64,000 bases of DNA from Larus michahellis. Lineage: Eukaryota; Chordata; Aves; Charadriiformes; Laridae. The position numbers were made by a program, and so were the translations under genes. The notes beneath the pieces were generated by a model. That model saw only the letters and a program-made list of their open reading frames with translations, had not been told where the DNA came from and made no database searches. The DNA lies in contig NC_133897.1 of NCBI RefSeq assembly GCF_964199755.1, positions 125,256,125 to 125,320,124 of the forward strand, in the 5' to 3' direction. Each line of letters starts with the position of its first letter. Within the stretch, counting starts at the first letter, position 1. This document shows, one piece after another, positions 12,101-24,873 of the stretch.

Positions 12101-15100
12101 TATGGACATACTCTGGAAAAACAGCTTTCCGTAGGGATTTTAAACTGAGATTTAGACCACTCTTCCTATATAAACATGTTCCTTACAGCCTGCATTCACA
12201 TTTATGTGGTTGAACTTTTGAGGAATATATGAAATAATCTACAATTTCATTATAAATATTCATACAAACATTCTTACTATATATTACTTACAAGAACCCC
12301 GTAAGAGCTGGGGCTGAGTGAAGTATCTCTCCAAATTTCCAACACATCATCTTCTGGACTACTAAAAAAAATTATTCTTCTCTCAGGTCAAAGTATCATA
12401 CTTTATTGTCAGTCCTAGATAAAAATGAGAAACACAGAGCACTTGATCTGAGAAATATACCTTTGAATCAATACATTTTGGTATTGGCAAAGTATGGCTT
12501 CTTTTAGGTTTAACTACAAATTAATCACTCAGCACAAAGGATCATGATTTGAATTCTAACCCGACTGCAGTAAATACAATCATCTACATTTACAATTATA
12601 TTAAAAGCAACCAGTGATTTTATATCAAATCAGTTTATAATTTGCATTAAAATATCTCACGTGATATTAATCTTGGATTTTTGAAAACACCATGAAGTAT
12701 ATTTCAAAACTTTCTTGGTCTTTGAAATCAATGAAGAATATTCATCTCCTTCATTTTCTTTATTAGAAAAGATGACTAGATCCCATATGTTGCATTAAAC
12801 ATTAGCATAGAAGAGAAATTTCTTAATGTGTATCTATGCTGGAAACCACAAATTTGTTTCCATCATGTTGAATCAAACAAAGGTTAGTTTGAATTTAGCT
12901 GTCTTGTGTAACTGTAGCTCTGAAATTAAATTACTATCAGCTTCAGCATGACTTCATCATGGGCGATTATGACTTGCAACTGGTATGTACATCAGTGACT
13001 GCAACTTCACAATTGCTTGGCATTTCAGGTAAATTAAGGTAGCTTGAAAATAGTACAGCTCATTTGTGGTTGCAGTACAGGCATAATCTCAGAGCTAATT
13101 GTGACTGTTACCCTGATGGAGGATGTCCAGACACTATTTGTACTGCAGGACAGAGGAGCACCCTCTAGTCCCACCTGGACTGCAGGAGGAGCACCAGGTA
13201 CTTATCACTCCATCTCCTCCTCAACCCCTTCTTGCATTGTGATTCTCATGGGATTTCCATCCTACATGGAATGAGAAAGCAGATGTAACATGTTCTTCCA
13301 GGTCCTTACCAGTCAGCTGCCAAACTTAATGAATCTACCGATGAAAGTTAAAGCCCCTTAACCTAGCTTAGATAAACCAGTCTACTTTTTGTGAGACAAC
13401 AGCACCGAGGAACATGGAGGAGGAGCATGGATATGCTTCACCTCTTCAGTAAGACTAACTCAGTGTCAAAAGCATATGGGTTCCTGATAATTCCTCTTTG
13501 AACTCTTACCTTTACTGTGATGTATGTAGACAGGAGTCAGAACAGAGGCAAAGCAGATCTGCTGGAGTTGCTCTCAATATTAAAAGAGCCCTTCGTTTTA
13601 TCTACTGTAATTTCAAAGGCACAATCTAACATTCTAGAGGTTAACACAATGCCTCCATGCAGAGCTTTCATGGAAAGCTATCGTATTATAAGGATAATAA
13701 TCCTAATGTATAATTAATAAAAGACCAGTCTTTCAGCAGGATATTATCTGGTCGTCTCTCTTGTAGATATATTTCTTATTTGATCACTGCTTTCTAAAGC
13801 TGACTTGGAACCACTCTTCCATTACCGATTTTTCTCTGATTTGGCAAATCATTTTAGTGAAACAAGTAGAAAAATGTCATTCTTTTAAAAATCCTGAAAA
13901 ATATTCAGCAGAGAAAGACATGATGACTGTCGCTAGAATCAATGCATTTCCATAAAAGATCTAATTTAAATTTTATTTAATGTGACTTTTCCATTTTTTG
14001 TTAAGATGCAAAAATAGAATACCACTGCATTTCAAAAATAATTTTAAAATGAAAATGTAATTTTCCACTTCAAAAAAAGGCTTGTTTTTCTTTTTTTTTT
14101 TCCTGAGATGGATTTTGTCAAAATTGATATAATCCTGTAGAATGTGTAATTTCAAAGAATGAATATTTTTAATCAGAAGAACATTCCACTGTATATACTT
14201 CAGTCACCTCTTCTTTTGACTGCTTTCCTTAGCAACTGACCCAGGTAAAACTGTATTTTCACTGAGCTACTTGACCACCCGGAGACAACCCAAACTAAGA
14301 GGAATCTACCCGGTTGTTCTGCTTTACTAATGCATACACTGTTGTGATAAAAGCAGGCCTGACACTGCTTTGCCTGGTAAAATCTTGCTGTTCCACTGAG
14401 TTTAATTTTCTGTCAAGCCTTCATTAAACTTCGTTTTCACAGTTGCATGGCTAATCTTTCCAGCAGTCGTAACCAGAAAACCTCTAAGAATGTCATATGC
14501 CTCATCACCCGTGCAATAAATGAGGGTATTTACTTGCTCTTTATCAGAGAGTGCCTCTGATTACTTCCGTGATGAAAATCTCTGGCCCTGTAGTGACTTG
14601 GTGAAATTAAAGGATGAAGCTTCAAAACACTTAATATCACATTTCCACTGCTAAGAGATCCTTATTTTGTCAGTATAAAAACAGTCATAAAAATATAAAG
14701 CTGAACATATTACTTAAGAGAATAAAGTTCACATTTTGATTTCTTATAATGATTCTCCAGAAACTGACAGTAAGGCAGCCTTGCACCAAAAATAGATAAA
14801 TATTGCAAGCATAGCTACAAAATAAGCCACCCAGCTGACAATCTCCACCCTGGCTCTTTTTCAGCTTACAGTCTGAAGCATCTCCTTGGACTTGATAGAC
14901 AAAACATTATTAAATTTTACTGTGGATTGTTTTTTTGTCTGTAAAGTACTTAGGGGAACGTTGCACTGCATTGTGCATTGTTTCAGATTGCTGCAGCAAT
15001 CATCCAAAACCAGTAGCATTTTAAAGTACCACTAACAGGCAAATCTTTAACCAAAAACTTAGTGAAAGACATGAGATGGTCTGGCTTAACAGTTGAGCTG

Positions 15101-16253
15101 GCTATTCTTTCCAAAACATTTCAGTTTTGCATTAAATGATGTGTGCAGTTAGTATTCCTGCTGAAGTAGCAAAAAAGACCGCCAGAATGGTGAGAAATTA
15201 GATACAAAGAGAGTAAAGAAAAAGACAAATCTTAAGCCTTGCAGAAATCCAGCCTACTGAAAATTAAACACAAATAAATCTATAGGGTTCATGCTTTTTG
15301 CATGATTCTCACAAGGTCAGTACTCTGTTAATTTCCAGATGAGTAGAATGAAATAATATTCTAAAATTCATATCTGATGGGCAGTTTGTTTAATGTTACT
15401 ACTTAGCTTTCAAGTGAGATATATTCTATACAGATACATTTCTGTGAAGCTCACATACCTATGAACACTGAAATTGTCTAGGAATCTATCAGACGGAGGA
15501 AAAAAAAATGAAAAAAACCCACCATCACAGAGTTTTCATGATCAGTGATCCTAAATGTGTATGTATTTCACATATCCAGCAGAAGAATGGTGTACAAAGG
15601 ACTGGACTCCAAAGGGCTGACTGCCATCAGAGGTTTAAAACAAGTATATTATCCATTTTTAATAAGCACAAATTGACAATAAATAAATAATACTGAACAA
15701 GTCTAGCTCCTCAGTTTGCAGGTGCTCTATTTTAAAGCTTTTCAGAAACGGCTATAAAAAAAAAAGTCTAACGGAAGTCAATGGGGCTAAAAGTGCTGAA
15801 TCTCCAAGTCCAGAGTGCTCTCACTTCTGAGAATAACCTTTACTGGCTACATTTCCTACTGCATGGGCATGCAGGAAGGCAGTGACACAAACTACATACT
15901 CACCAGATAACATTTTTAGTGACATTATTGACAATAACCTCTGCAGCCTCTCAGCATGTTAACCTAGAAGAACAGCACTGAAAGAATATACAGTGTTGTT
16001 ATACAGACACTTTAAGAATATGCAAAATCATACGTTTTATTCATTTATCCAATACACTTTCTCTCCTTGCTTGTCAACAACTGGCTGAAAAGTAGGGCTG
16101 CAGCTTTATAAACCCAACTTCTTCCAACAGGCAAAGGTTACGATTGTAAATTGTGGATACTTAGAAAAAGAAAGATGCCATGACATTTAATACTGTAAAA
16201 CCATAGATGGCAAGTTAACGGTCCGTTTGCATACGCAAGGCTAGCGGCTTTAA
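9166..16253. other. AT-rich spacer with simple repeats, no gene seen
   Basis: About 7 kb without a supportable gene. A TATG/TAA-type microsatellite-like stretch lies at about 10253-10330. Poly-T and poly-A runs occur near 9620, 14090 and 15500. The short reading frames here show no recognisable domain. Confidence 0.45.
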
Positions 16254-16311
16254 ATGGCATGGGGGTTGGAACTTGATGGTCTTTAAGGTCTTTCTAACCC
16301 AAACCACTCTG
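16254..16311 (+). repeat. CR1 LINE 3' tail directly abutting a CR1 coding fragment
   Basis: The sequence GGGGGTTGGAACTTGATGGT, then CTTTAAGGTC-TTTCTAACCCAAACCACTCT, is a well-conserved CR1 3'-UTR end. It lies immediately 5' of the CR1 reverse-transcriptase fragment that begins at about 16312, in the same orientation. Either a second, extremely 5'-truncated CR1 inserted here first, or one element was rearranged, since the downstream element lacks exactly this tail. Confidence 0.75.
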
Positions 16312-17520
16312 AGACAGAAGAATAATGAAGACATGACTGGGTACAATCAACATGGCTTCACCAAGGGCAAATTGTGCCTGACAAACCTGGTAGCCTTCTA
16401 TGAGAAGGTCACAACATCAATAGACAAGGGGAGAGCAACTGACATCATTTACCTGGACCTGAGCAAAGCCTTTGACGCTGTCCCGCATGACATCCTGGTC
16501 TCCAAGCTGATAAAATATGGATTTGATGGACTGACAATTCAGTGAATAAAGAACTGGCTTGAAGGCCGCACCCAAAGAGTGGCTGTCAATGGGTCCATGT
16601 CCAAGTGGAGGCCAGTGACAAGTGGAGTCCCTCAAGGATCAGTACTGGGACCGGTCTTGTTTAACATCTTCATCAGCAACATGGACAGTGGCATAGAGTG
16701 CACCCTCAGCAAGTTTGCCGATGACACCAAGCTGTGTGGGGCAGCTGACACGCTGGAGGGAAGGGATGCCAGCCAGAGGGACCTTGACAGGCTGGAGAGG
16801 TGGGCCCATGCCAACCTCATGAAGTTCAACAAGACCAAGTGCAAGGTCCTCCATCTGGGTTGGGGCAATCCCAAGTACCGATATAGGCTGGGCAGTGACT
16901 GGCTTGAGAGCAGCCCTGAAGAAAAGGACTTGGGGGTGCTGGTAGATGAGAGGCTCAACATGAGCTGTCAGTGTGCACTTGAAGCCCAGAAAGCCAATAA
17001 TACCCTGGGCTGCATCAAGAGAAGCGTGGCCAGCAGGTCAAGGGAGGTGATTCTCCCCCTCGACTCCACTCTCTTGAGACCCCACCTGGAGTACTGCGTC
17101 CAATTCTGGAGCCCCTACTACAAGAGAGATACGGACATGCTGGAACGTGTCCAGAGAAGGGCCACGAGGATGACCAGAGGGCTGGAGCACCTCTCCTATG
17201 AGGACAGACTGAGAGAGTTGGGGTTGTTCAGTCTGGAGAAAAGAAGGCTCTGAGGAGACCTTATAGTGGCCTACCAGTATCTTAAGGGGGCCTACAAGAA
17301 AGCTGGTGAGGGACTTTTTAGGATGTCAGGTAATGGTAGGACTAGAGGGAACGGATTAAAACTAGAGATGGGACGATTCAGACTGGCCGTTTGGAAGAAG
17401 TTCTTCACCATGAGGGTGGTGAGACACTGGCACAGGTTGCCCAGAGAGGTGGTGGAAGTCCCATCCCTGGAAGTTTTTAAGGCCAGGCTGGACAGGGCTC
17501 TGAGCAACCTGGTCTAGCGA
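16312..17520 (+). pseudogene. CR1 LINE ORF2 fragment (reverse transcriptase C-terminal two thirds), two in-frame stops
   Basis: CR1 ORF2 encodes an endonuclease/reverse transcriptase that copies the element by target-primed reverse transcription. This copy starts inside the RT domain (G-N/Y-QHGF motif) and runs in a single frame to the normal C-terminal stop at 17515-17517. Visible motifs are the palm segment LSKAFDAVPHD, the [11 protein letters not shown] block, the catalytic FADD box at 16714-16725 and the CR1-typical downstream region. Only two codons break the frame: TGA at 16543-16545 where the family has Trp, and TGA at 17251-17253 where an Arg codon (CGA) is expected. There are no frameshifts over 1.2 kb, so it is fairly young. 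The endonuclease and first RT blocks are missing by 5' truncation, and the 3' UTR is absent. Confidence 0.93.
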
Positions 17521-20500
17521 TGCTCATTTTAAACTTCTCATTTGCATCCTAGGTGCACTAACTGTGTGTTTACAAATACACATATCTAAGTGCACTGCTT
17601 CTGTGACATGGGAAGTCATTCACTGAGGAAAAGTGTTGATCATTTCTGCACAGAGACACTCAAAGTGACATTTCTCAATAATGGTCTGAAGTGTCCGAAA
17701 CTGTCATAACTTTGTGTATTGATTTAACCTGCATACCTACCATGTTGCTTTGTTGGGATGTTCTTAGGAAGTATTTATATGCTAATGATACTCCCTTCTA
17801 TATTTTCTACCCATATAAGAAGTTGGGAAACCCAAATAACATTTGGGTTGCTCAGGTCTTCTATACGACTTCAAGGAATGCTACTGGCATAAGCATGTTA
17901 AGAACACAATCTGAGTATACAATTGGCATTGAATTTTCACAGTGTATGTTAAGCTTTGAGAAAACAGATTTATTATTTGTATTTATTATTTGTAGATTGC
18001 TAAATTGTTGACATAGTTGTCACTCGATTTTAAGTAATGTGTTTGTGTTTGGTATTTATTTTCAATAGATCTCAACACGCCATTGTTTCACAATCAGAGA
18101 GCATAAACATCTTCCACTATAAAAGATATATATAAAATATTCAGCAGATTTATAGTAATGTGTTTTATGACATGCACCTGATCTTCTGTATTAAAATAAA
18201 GATATATTTCACAGTACATTTCTCATGAACATGGAACCTTCTTACCTATACAAAGAATTTCATGCTGCCATTTGTAAAAAGAATAATCCTAAAAGGCTTA
18301 GCAATAAAAGTAATTAATTAGCAACTTTTTTGTTTCAAAGGCTAGATGGTTATCTGATTTTAAAACAAAATCTCATTTTGCTTATTATGATTGCTGTGTT
18401 GTGCAGCTGCAGTGAATTCCTAGAATACTTAGAGACAATCTGTGTCCCAAAGCAATATTGTTAGTTGAATCTAACTGCAATGCTTTAGAGCGATCTAATG
18501 GCTGTAACAGATTCAACTACAATTCAGCAGACCTGCATTTGACTCTTCATTTTGCCAGTCTTCTGCTATCTTACCACAGAGAAATCACTTAATTTCTCTC
18601 TTCTCTGGCTTTAACTTTTTATACTGCTAGCTTTTGGGCTTGAGGACTGTTTTATATTATGCATATACATGTGATCGAGCACAGTGAGGCCTTGATCTCA
18701 CAATTTGTGCCTTGGACCTTACTGTCATACAAATATAATAATATTCTTTACTAACTAATAAACTTGACTTTAGTAATGCCAAATACTCTAACATGACAGT
18801 TTTCTTACCATTTCTGTTCTTCATCTCTTCTCTCAAGCAAGGATAAACTCCCTAGATCATATTTTTTTTTCCTTCTACTAACTGTATTACAGAAATAAAA
18901 CTTGATCTTGGTTACGTAAAGGAACTCTTTTTTCCTCTTCTGATTTCCATATCCCAACCAAAACCATTTGTAGCTGGGACACATCAACACTGAATTGTAT
19001 GTTTGCACCCTTTCTACTTCTTAAATAATCAGTTGTGCAGAAAAATAGACGTGATATGATCATTGAAGACAGACTAGGGCAAGGTCAGTCAGTGAATTAT
19101 GAATCAGTCAGAATTATTGGATTTAACTTCAATCTTCGCATTAGAAAGAAATGCTAAGGAGAAAAAAAAACAAACACCACCACGTAACACAGAAGTTGTG
19201 GTAGCATCTTGCCTGGTACAAGAGGAGGTTTTCCAGGAAGCCATCAAAGGTTAAAAACACCTCCTCAACAGCATGAGAGCTCATGCAATGAGTCACTGCA
19301 CTGGTGAAATTCTAAGGTGGTACTGTCACAGACACAACTTCTATTTTCATCCAGTTATATCCACATTTTATATTTCTTTTTACTTCCAGTTGTATCCATA
19401 ACTTCTGTTTTTATCCAGTTGTTTGGAGATCTTGCATTTAAGAGCTGAATTTGCACATTTAGATCAATAAATAACTGTACATGGCTTGTGGTGACAGAAA
19501 CCGAGTAATAAAATCTTATTTGAAGCTACATAATAAAATGTTTTATTTCATAATCATGGTAGTACCATTTTTAAGGTAAAACACTTTTTTTTTACTATTT
19601 TATTCTTTTTTTTCCCCTGAAAATATATTGTGTTAAAGTTTTTGGAATATTATTTTAACACTACAGTCTGCTGAAATATTGAATATTGAAATCTGAATTC
19701 TATTGCGGGTGTTAATATATTAACTTAATTCAATATATGAATTACATATTAGCATTAGTGACTATTGCATGTACTGTAATGATTCACGTTTCACCATAGT
19801 TTAAAATATTTTCATGACAACTGTTAATATGTTCACCTCATTCTTCCTTTACTATATACGAACTGAGTGCTTTTAGAAGTTTAACTCCATTTTTTCATAA
19901 CACTGGTTATACCATCATTAAACAAATTGTCAGACTATAAATGTTGTCAAGATTTCTCCCAGGTTACAAACCATCTACATCAAACTTAATGCACAAACGT
20001 CCTCCCATACAGCTACATCTTTGTCTTAACTTATGCGCTGCTTCTATCAATGTGCATCTGCAAACCATAGTTTACTTCAGTTTCAGGAGTAATGGTTCTT
20101 TTGAACACTCAGCACAGTGTAGAAAAATGACACAATCTGATGAAACTTCCTTTAGAGAAATGCTTTGTTTGTTATTGTTTGTGATTTTTTAAATAATATT
20201 TACACAAACCCACTCAAAGGTATGCATATCATTTATGTTCCACCCATAGTAGGCTTTATTTGGAAGAATTCTACCTTCAGTTAAGAATTCTGATATGCAC
20301 AGAAGGGGATGTTCATAAAGAAAGCTGATACTTCTTTTGGATCAGTTAAAAAACAAACAAACAAACCACAAAACAACCAAATCCCTTATACCCCCCCAAA
20401 AATGCCCAAAATATGTACATTAAGCATTATACTTCTTACAACAATAATTGAGATATACTGCATTGCTCCTGTTCCATAGTAGGTGAGATTTGAGATTACT

Positions 20501-22681
20501 ATATATGTACTATATACTGTGTATATAGCATATATACTATATACTGTGACATGCTCAATGTGTCGTAACTATGAAAGCATTTAACTTAGCTGTAAACTTT
20601 GATTCAGTATGTGTATATCAATGACTACTGAAGCTTATCTATTAAAAATATAGTGGTATATTATTTTGATTAAATATTCTCCAACTAACTCAGTAGGCCA
20701 TAAATTCAACAGAAATGAGCATTTTCAATGCAAACTGTAAAATCTTGGTCTGTTGTATAACATACCCTACAGTGTATCTTTACAGAACTCAATAACTTTC
20801 TAAAATATTGTGCCTGATTAGAGAGCTGTGATGTGTCTTTATACAGATGGATGCATTAGTTTGAAGAGAAATTCTCTAGCATGGTTCAGCAGGAACTTGA
20901 TTTTTCACGTTTTTCTTTCTGATTGCAATATTTTAATTGCTATAGTAGTTGGATACGAGTGCAGATTTTTAAATGCCACGTATCTGATTTTTTGCTGGTC
21001 CTGCATAACAAGTGTATTCTTTTGTGCATAAATATATATTTTGTGAATATTTTGTGAATGCAGTTTAATGATCTGGCTTTTGTGCATGTGCATCAATATT
21101 TATGTTAATTAGGTTATGTTAATTATACCATTATAAAGTAGTCTACTGTAGTAATCAAATAGTGATAAAAGGTTAGAAAGTAAACAAAGGAGGAAAGCAG
21201 CACAGAATTTATCATTTCGGGTGCAGCAAAAGTAGCACAGCAGTTTTTTCACATCCCTTTAAAAGATGGCGTGCCATTGAAGCTCTGTAAAAATTGTACT
21301 TGGGCATGCAAATGTTAATGTCTAAATTCTGCTGACACTCTTGCTTGCACAATAAAGCTCATTTACAATAAACTACATATATGCAACAGCGATGTAGCAA
21401 TGATGTATTAGGGCTACAACAAAAGCCTTGTTATAACAATGTATGTGTCTCCTGTTAGACCAACAGATAATCATGGGAAAACAGGAAAGAGCTTGGGTGC
21501 ACAGACCCTTCCTTGAAGGCGAATAAGCAGTCTTCAAGGTTGAGAACAACTGTTTCAATGTTAGCTACAGTCCATGGGTTAATAGGGGTTAGCACTTTAG
21601 GGAGTGCAATACATTGAATTTTGAAGGTGTAGCTTATACAGATTTCAGAAAGAGCATCACAACCTTTATATAATATACCTTTCAGAATATACCTTCATGC
21701 CCTTTACAGCAATAAAGGACACAGTGCTGACGGATTTTCTTAGCTAACACTGATAACCGCATATAATCTTCTTTGTAAACATACTAAAAATCCCATCTTG
21801 TAACAAAGTTAACTAGTAATTCTGTTGGAAGATTGTTTCAGAATCTGGTACATAGACAGTCACAGTACCATAAAGGCAGTTTTAAGGGCTCTACTTTGAA
21901 GTTACGCATATGGACAACACAGACTTTTTTTGTTGTGTGTGAACAACGTGTGCAAATGCACATGAAAGGAAAACACCTGCTTAGATCAATGTATAATATT
22001 CATGCAAGTTTTGTTATACCTATTCGCTCTCCATCCCTTTTGAACAGATGTGCAGAAACGGCAAGATCTCTGACATGGGCTGGAAATTTCTTGCCATTAG
22101 ATCTTAAGGAACTGTGCTACCCTGCTATTTCATTTTGACTCTGATAGAAATAAAACATCATAATGTTAATGTGGAATCAGAACAGAGCTTTGTAAAATGA
22201 AATAAAACTGCTTTTTGTAATATAGAAGCACAAAAAAAGAAAAAGAAAAAAACTGCAGGTCGCATCCATACTTCCTTTCTAGAACTCTCATTTAGAATAG
22301 TGCAATTGAAAGAAAACCCTACTAAAATCTGTTTGAATTTCAAAAAGAACTTCCAGTTGCTGTTTGAACACTGAAGTTTAAAGATATACCATGTTTCTGA
22401 CTTTTCTTCCTGTCTTCTTGACCAGAATGAAGAAGATAAAAGAAAATTTGCACATCAACCTATTAAACTAATATATAAGATGTTCTAATAGCAGATCAGT
22501 GATATATCGAATTGTAAAGGGTTTTTAAGTACATTCTTTCATTATGTTTCTCAACTATCCATAACACTTAGCTATATCAAGAGATAATTATGCAGCAGAT
22601 ATCCGTCATCATGAAAATGTTTAGTCAGCATGCATATTCAAATAAAATATTTTAGTGCACATTTTATAATCAGGAGTACTT
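17521..22681. other. AT-rich spacer downstream of the dead PXDNL-like gene
   Basis: No gene was recognised. Noted are a loosely repeated CCAGTTRTATCC block at 19345-19430, a purine/CAAA-rich patch at 20345-20400, and an AT-rich direct repeat at 20498-20548 (TACTATATACTGTG twice). This would be 3' flanking sequence of the minus-strand pseudogene if the exon at 22682-22897 is its last. Confidence 0.45.
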
Positions 22682-22897
22682 CTAGGTGGTTGGCAGATAC
22701 ATAAATCTGGAAGCTCTTACCTCCAGCAGATAGCTGCAGAAGTTGCTCATTTTCAGAAGAGTAATATTCAAATTAGCTGGTGTTTCTGCACTGTTATTAT
22801 TGTCTTTGCAGAACGGACAATATTCCCCTTCTAGCTTTGTGGAAACTGTACGATTTACTAAGGGACGGTTTTCCACAGTACAGATCACTTGGCCATT
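22682..22897 (-). pseudogene. PXDNL: Last exon of PXDNL-like gene: second half of VWC domain
   Basis: On the minus strand a good acceptor (TTTCTTTCCAG) is followed at 22897 by an open frame of 71 codons ending at a TAG (22682-22684). It starts NGQVICTVEN and contains EGEYCPFCKD, which matches the second half of a von Willebrand factor C domain (GQVTC-VE-CP-C...CCP-C). That domain closes the peroxidasin and peroxidasin-like proteins; the CKD ending is closer to PXDNL than to PXDN. Three positions expected to be Cys are Arg, Arg and Tyr (CGT, CGT, TAT), each a single transition from TGT, so the disulfide core is broken although the frame and splice site survive. The previous exon, ending C-S-C-K at 24759, joins in phase 0 directly to NGQV. 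A GTAAGA at the point after ...YLLE could be a chance donor. Confidence 0.72.
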
Positions 22898-24758
22898 CTG
22901 GAAAGAAACATTAGAACATTAGTATTTTTTCACACGAAAAAGTAAAAAGAAGGAAACCACACAAATAAAGGTGCTACCAGTATTTTTTAACTGCAGTTTT
23001 TCAGACCTTCAAATCAAAGAAATACAAGTCAAAAACACAAAGCAGACACGTCACATACCTTCTTAAAAAAGAAAGAAATATAAATATTTTAAAAAATAAG
23101 AAATAATTTTAAAAGTTGCCAGACAAATTGAAAGTTTTCTGAGGTTAACTCAAACTCTAAGAGACGAATATTTTTTTCAGGTGTTCACATTCACACCAGT
23201 GTTTTCTAATTTGCCCTTTTTAGTGAGGAATAGGCAGCGGTTCAGTTTGCCTTCCGCACTGTGCTGTGCTGCACCAGTGGAGCTTCCAGGCAGAACAGAA
23301 CAGAGGCTTCCAAACTGAAATGCAGCTTGATTAAAAAGTTCATGCTATAAGTATTCTGTTGTGTAGATGTCTGGGGATTTTTCTTTTCACATTAACTGTG
23401 CATCAAACAGCCATGATGTTTTTTGGTTGTGTTTGGAGTAGTTTTGGTTTTGTGGGTTTGTGGGGTTTGGGGTTGCTTGTTTGTCTTTCATTTTTTTAAT
23501 ATTTGTCTTTGACAGATGATTGTTTAAAGAAGATATATGTATAATATGGCATATGGTCACACGATTAAAAAAAAAGGCAAACCTCTCAGGAACAAAATGA
23601 AAAATGATGTGTCTGTATGGCTTACAGTAGTAAAATTTAAGCCAACAGGAACTGTAGACAAAGGTCCAACAAGGAACATAATTATTATTTAGATAATTTT
23701 CAAATGCAGTCAAACAAGGTGGACAACTGACCATCTTAAGTAGAAATGATTCTGCATCCTACATAAATGGTCCCTTCTCAACTAATTGAGTGCAAGCAGT
23801 TCTGATGCGATACAGTAGTTTCACTTACCTATATAAAGAAAACAGGAACAACTGAGACCTGTGACCTTTAAGACATTTCATACAAGTGAGCCTTGGTAGC
23901 TGATGTTGGTCAGGTGTACAAAGATGCATAGCGAATGCCAAGTCCGTTGAATTGCTAACACTTGCACATAGGACATAAAGAAGTTTTGTATGCTGCCTCA
24001 CCCCTAACCTAAGGGAAACAAACAACACTTCAGAGGTATAGAGACCTGTTGCTTTTTCTCTACACTGTATGAATTTCATGTCAAATACAACATATTAAGG
24101 TTTTGTACCTTAAAGTAGATTATTTTTTTTATTCTGGTGGCTAGCTAAAATGCTTGGGGACAAGGACGCAGTAGCCTCTCTGAGATCATTGAGGATGCCA
24201 AATCTGGCTCCAGAAGAAGACAGAATAGACAGCAGAAATATGTGGGAGATAAAAGGTGAGCAGCTGCTGGACTGTATCAAAATCAATTAGCAGCAGCCAC
24301 TTATTTTTCAAGATTATAATGCCATGGAGAAGACTCAAAATGGCAGAACCCTGATGATATTAGAATAAGCTAAATTCTACATTAAAAAACAAGAACAATA
24401 TGCTGTTACTAGATTTACCTCTCAGTGACAGAGGAAAAATAACAGCTTGTACCTCTCAGTTATTTTAGTGAAGAATTAGCAAAAGCAGGCACAACAGCAT
24501 CAAAATGGGAATTTAATACAGCACAAGTGAAAGGCAGAAGAAATTAAAGCTCCATTTGTTTTCTGTTTGGTTATTCCTGATTACAGTAAACTTTCACAGA
24601 CTCTCTCCAATAGATTCATGTTCCCTACTGCCCCTACATTACAGAAAGTTGCAAGAAAACATTCATACCTTAATCCCTCAATGCAAATAGTAGCAGCTGG
24701 AATTATAACAGAGCAAAGAGAAAAAATAAACTGTAGAGGAACTTTCAGCAACACGTAC
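22898..24758 (-). other. Former intron of the PXDNL-like gene
   Basis: This segment separates two PXDNL-like exon remnants: a GTACGT donor at its upstream end (24758) and the TTTCTTTCCAG acceptor at its downstream end. An unrelated spliceable-looking segment lies at about 23835-24005 on the minus strand (acceptor CCCTTAG, donor ATAG|GTAAGT). Its frames show no peroxidasin similarity and two of the three contain stops. Confidence 0.5.
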
Positions 24759-24873
24759 CTTACAGCTACATGCTAATGCAGTCTTACTTCCTCCAGTGTT
24801 CATTTTCTTTCTATAGAGTTCCATTACCATCTATGCATCCTTCCTGCCTAAGGCAAGCCTCCAGCTTGTTTAT
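24759..24873 (-). pseudogene. PXDNL: PXDNL-like exon: end of coiled coil and first half of VWC domain, frameshifted
   Basis: The minus strand encodes INKLEACLRQEGCIDGNG and then KENEHW-RK-DC, with a final C-S-C-K in another frame. From memory of human PXDNL, the homologous exon reads INKLEARLRQ-GC...RW-KEDC-C-C and should be 114 nt; here it is 115, consistent with a single-base insertion between DC and CSCK. In-frame TAG and TAA codons also interrupt it. The upstream boundary has an excellent polypyrimidine tract ending TTTCTACGG where CAG is expected, so the acceptor A has become G (24875-24874 read GG). The donor AAG|GTACGT is intact and phase 0. The INKLE-LRQ signature is specific to PXDNL rather than PXDN. 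In the protein this segment trimerises the chain and begins the Cys-rich VWC module. Confidence 0.85.

Noticed and set aside
23835..24005. Minus-strand exon-like segment with a strong GTAAGT donor
   Set aside because: Lies between the two VWC exons, which already join in phase 0, and its peptides do not match the expected protein; probably cryptic splice sites.
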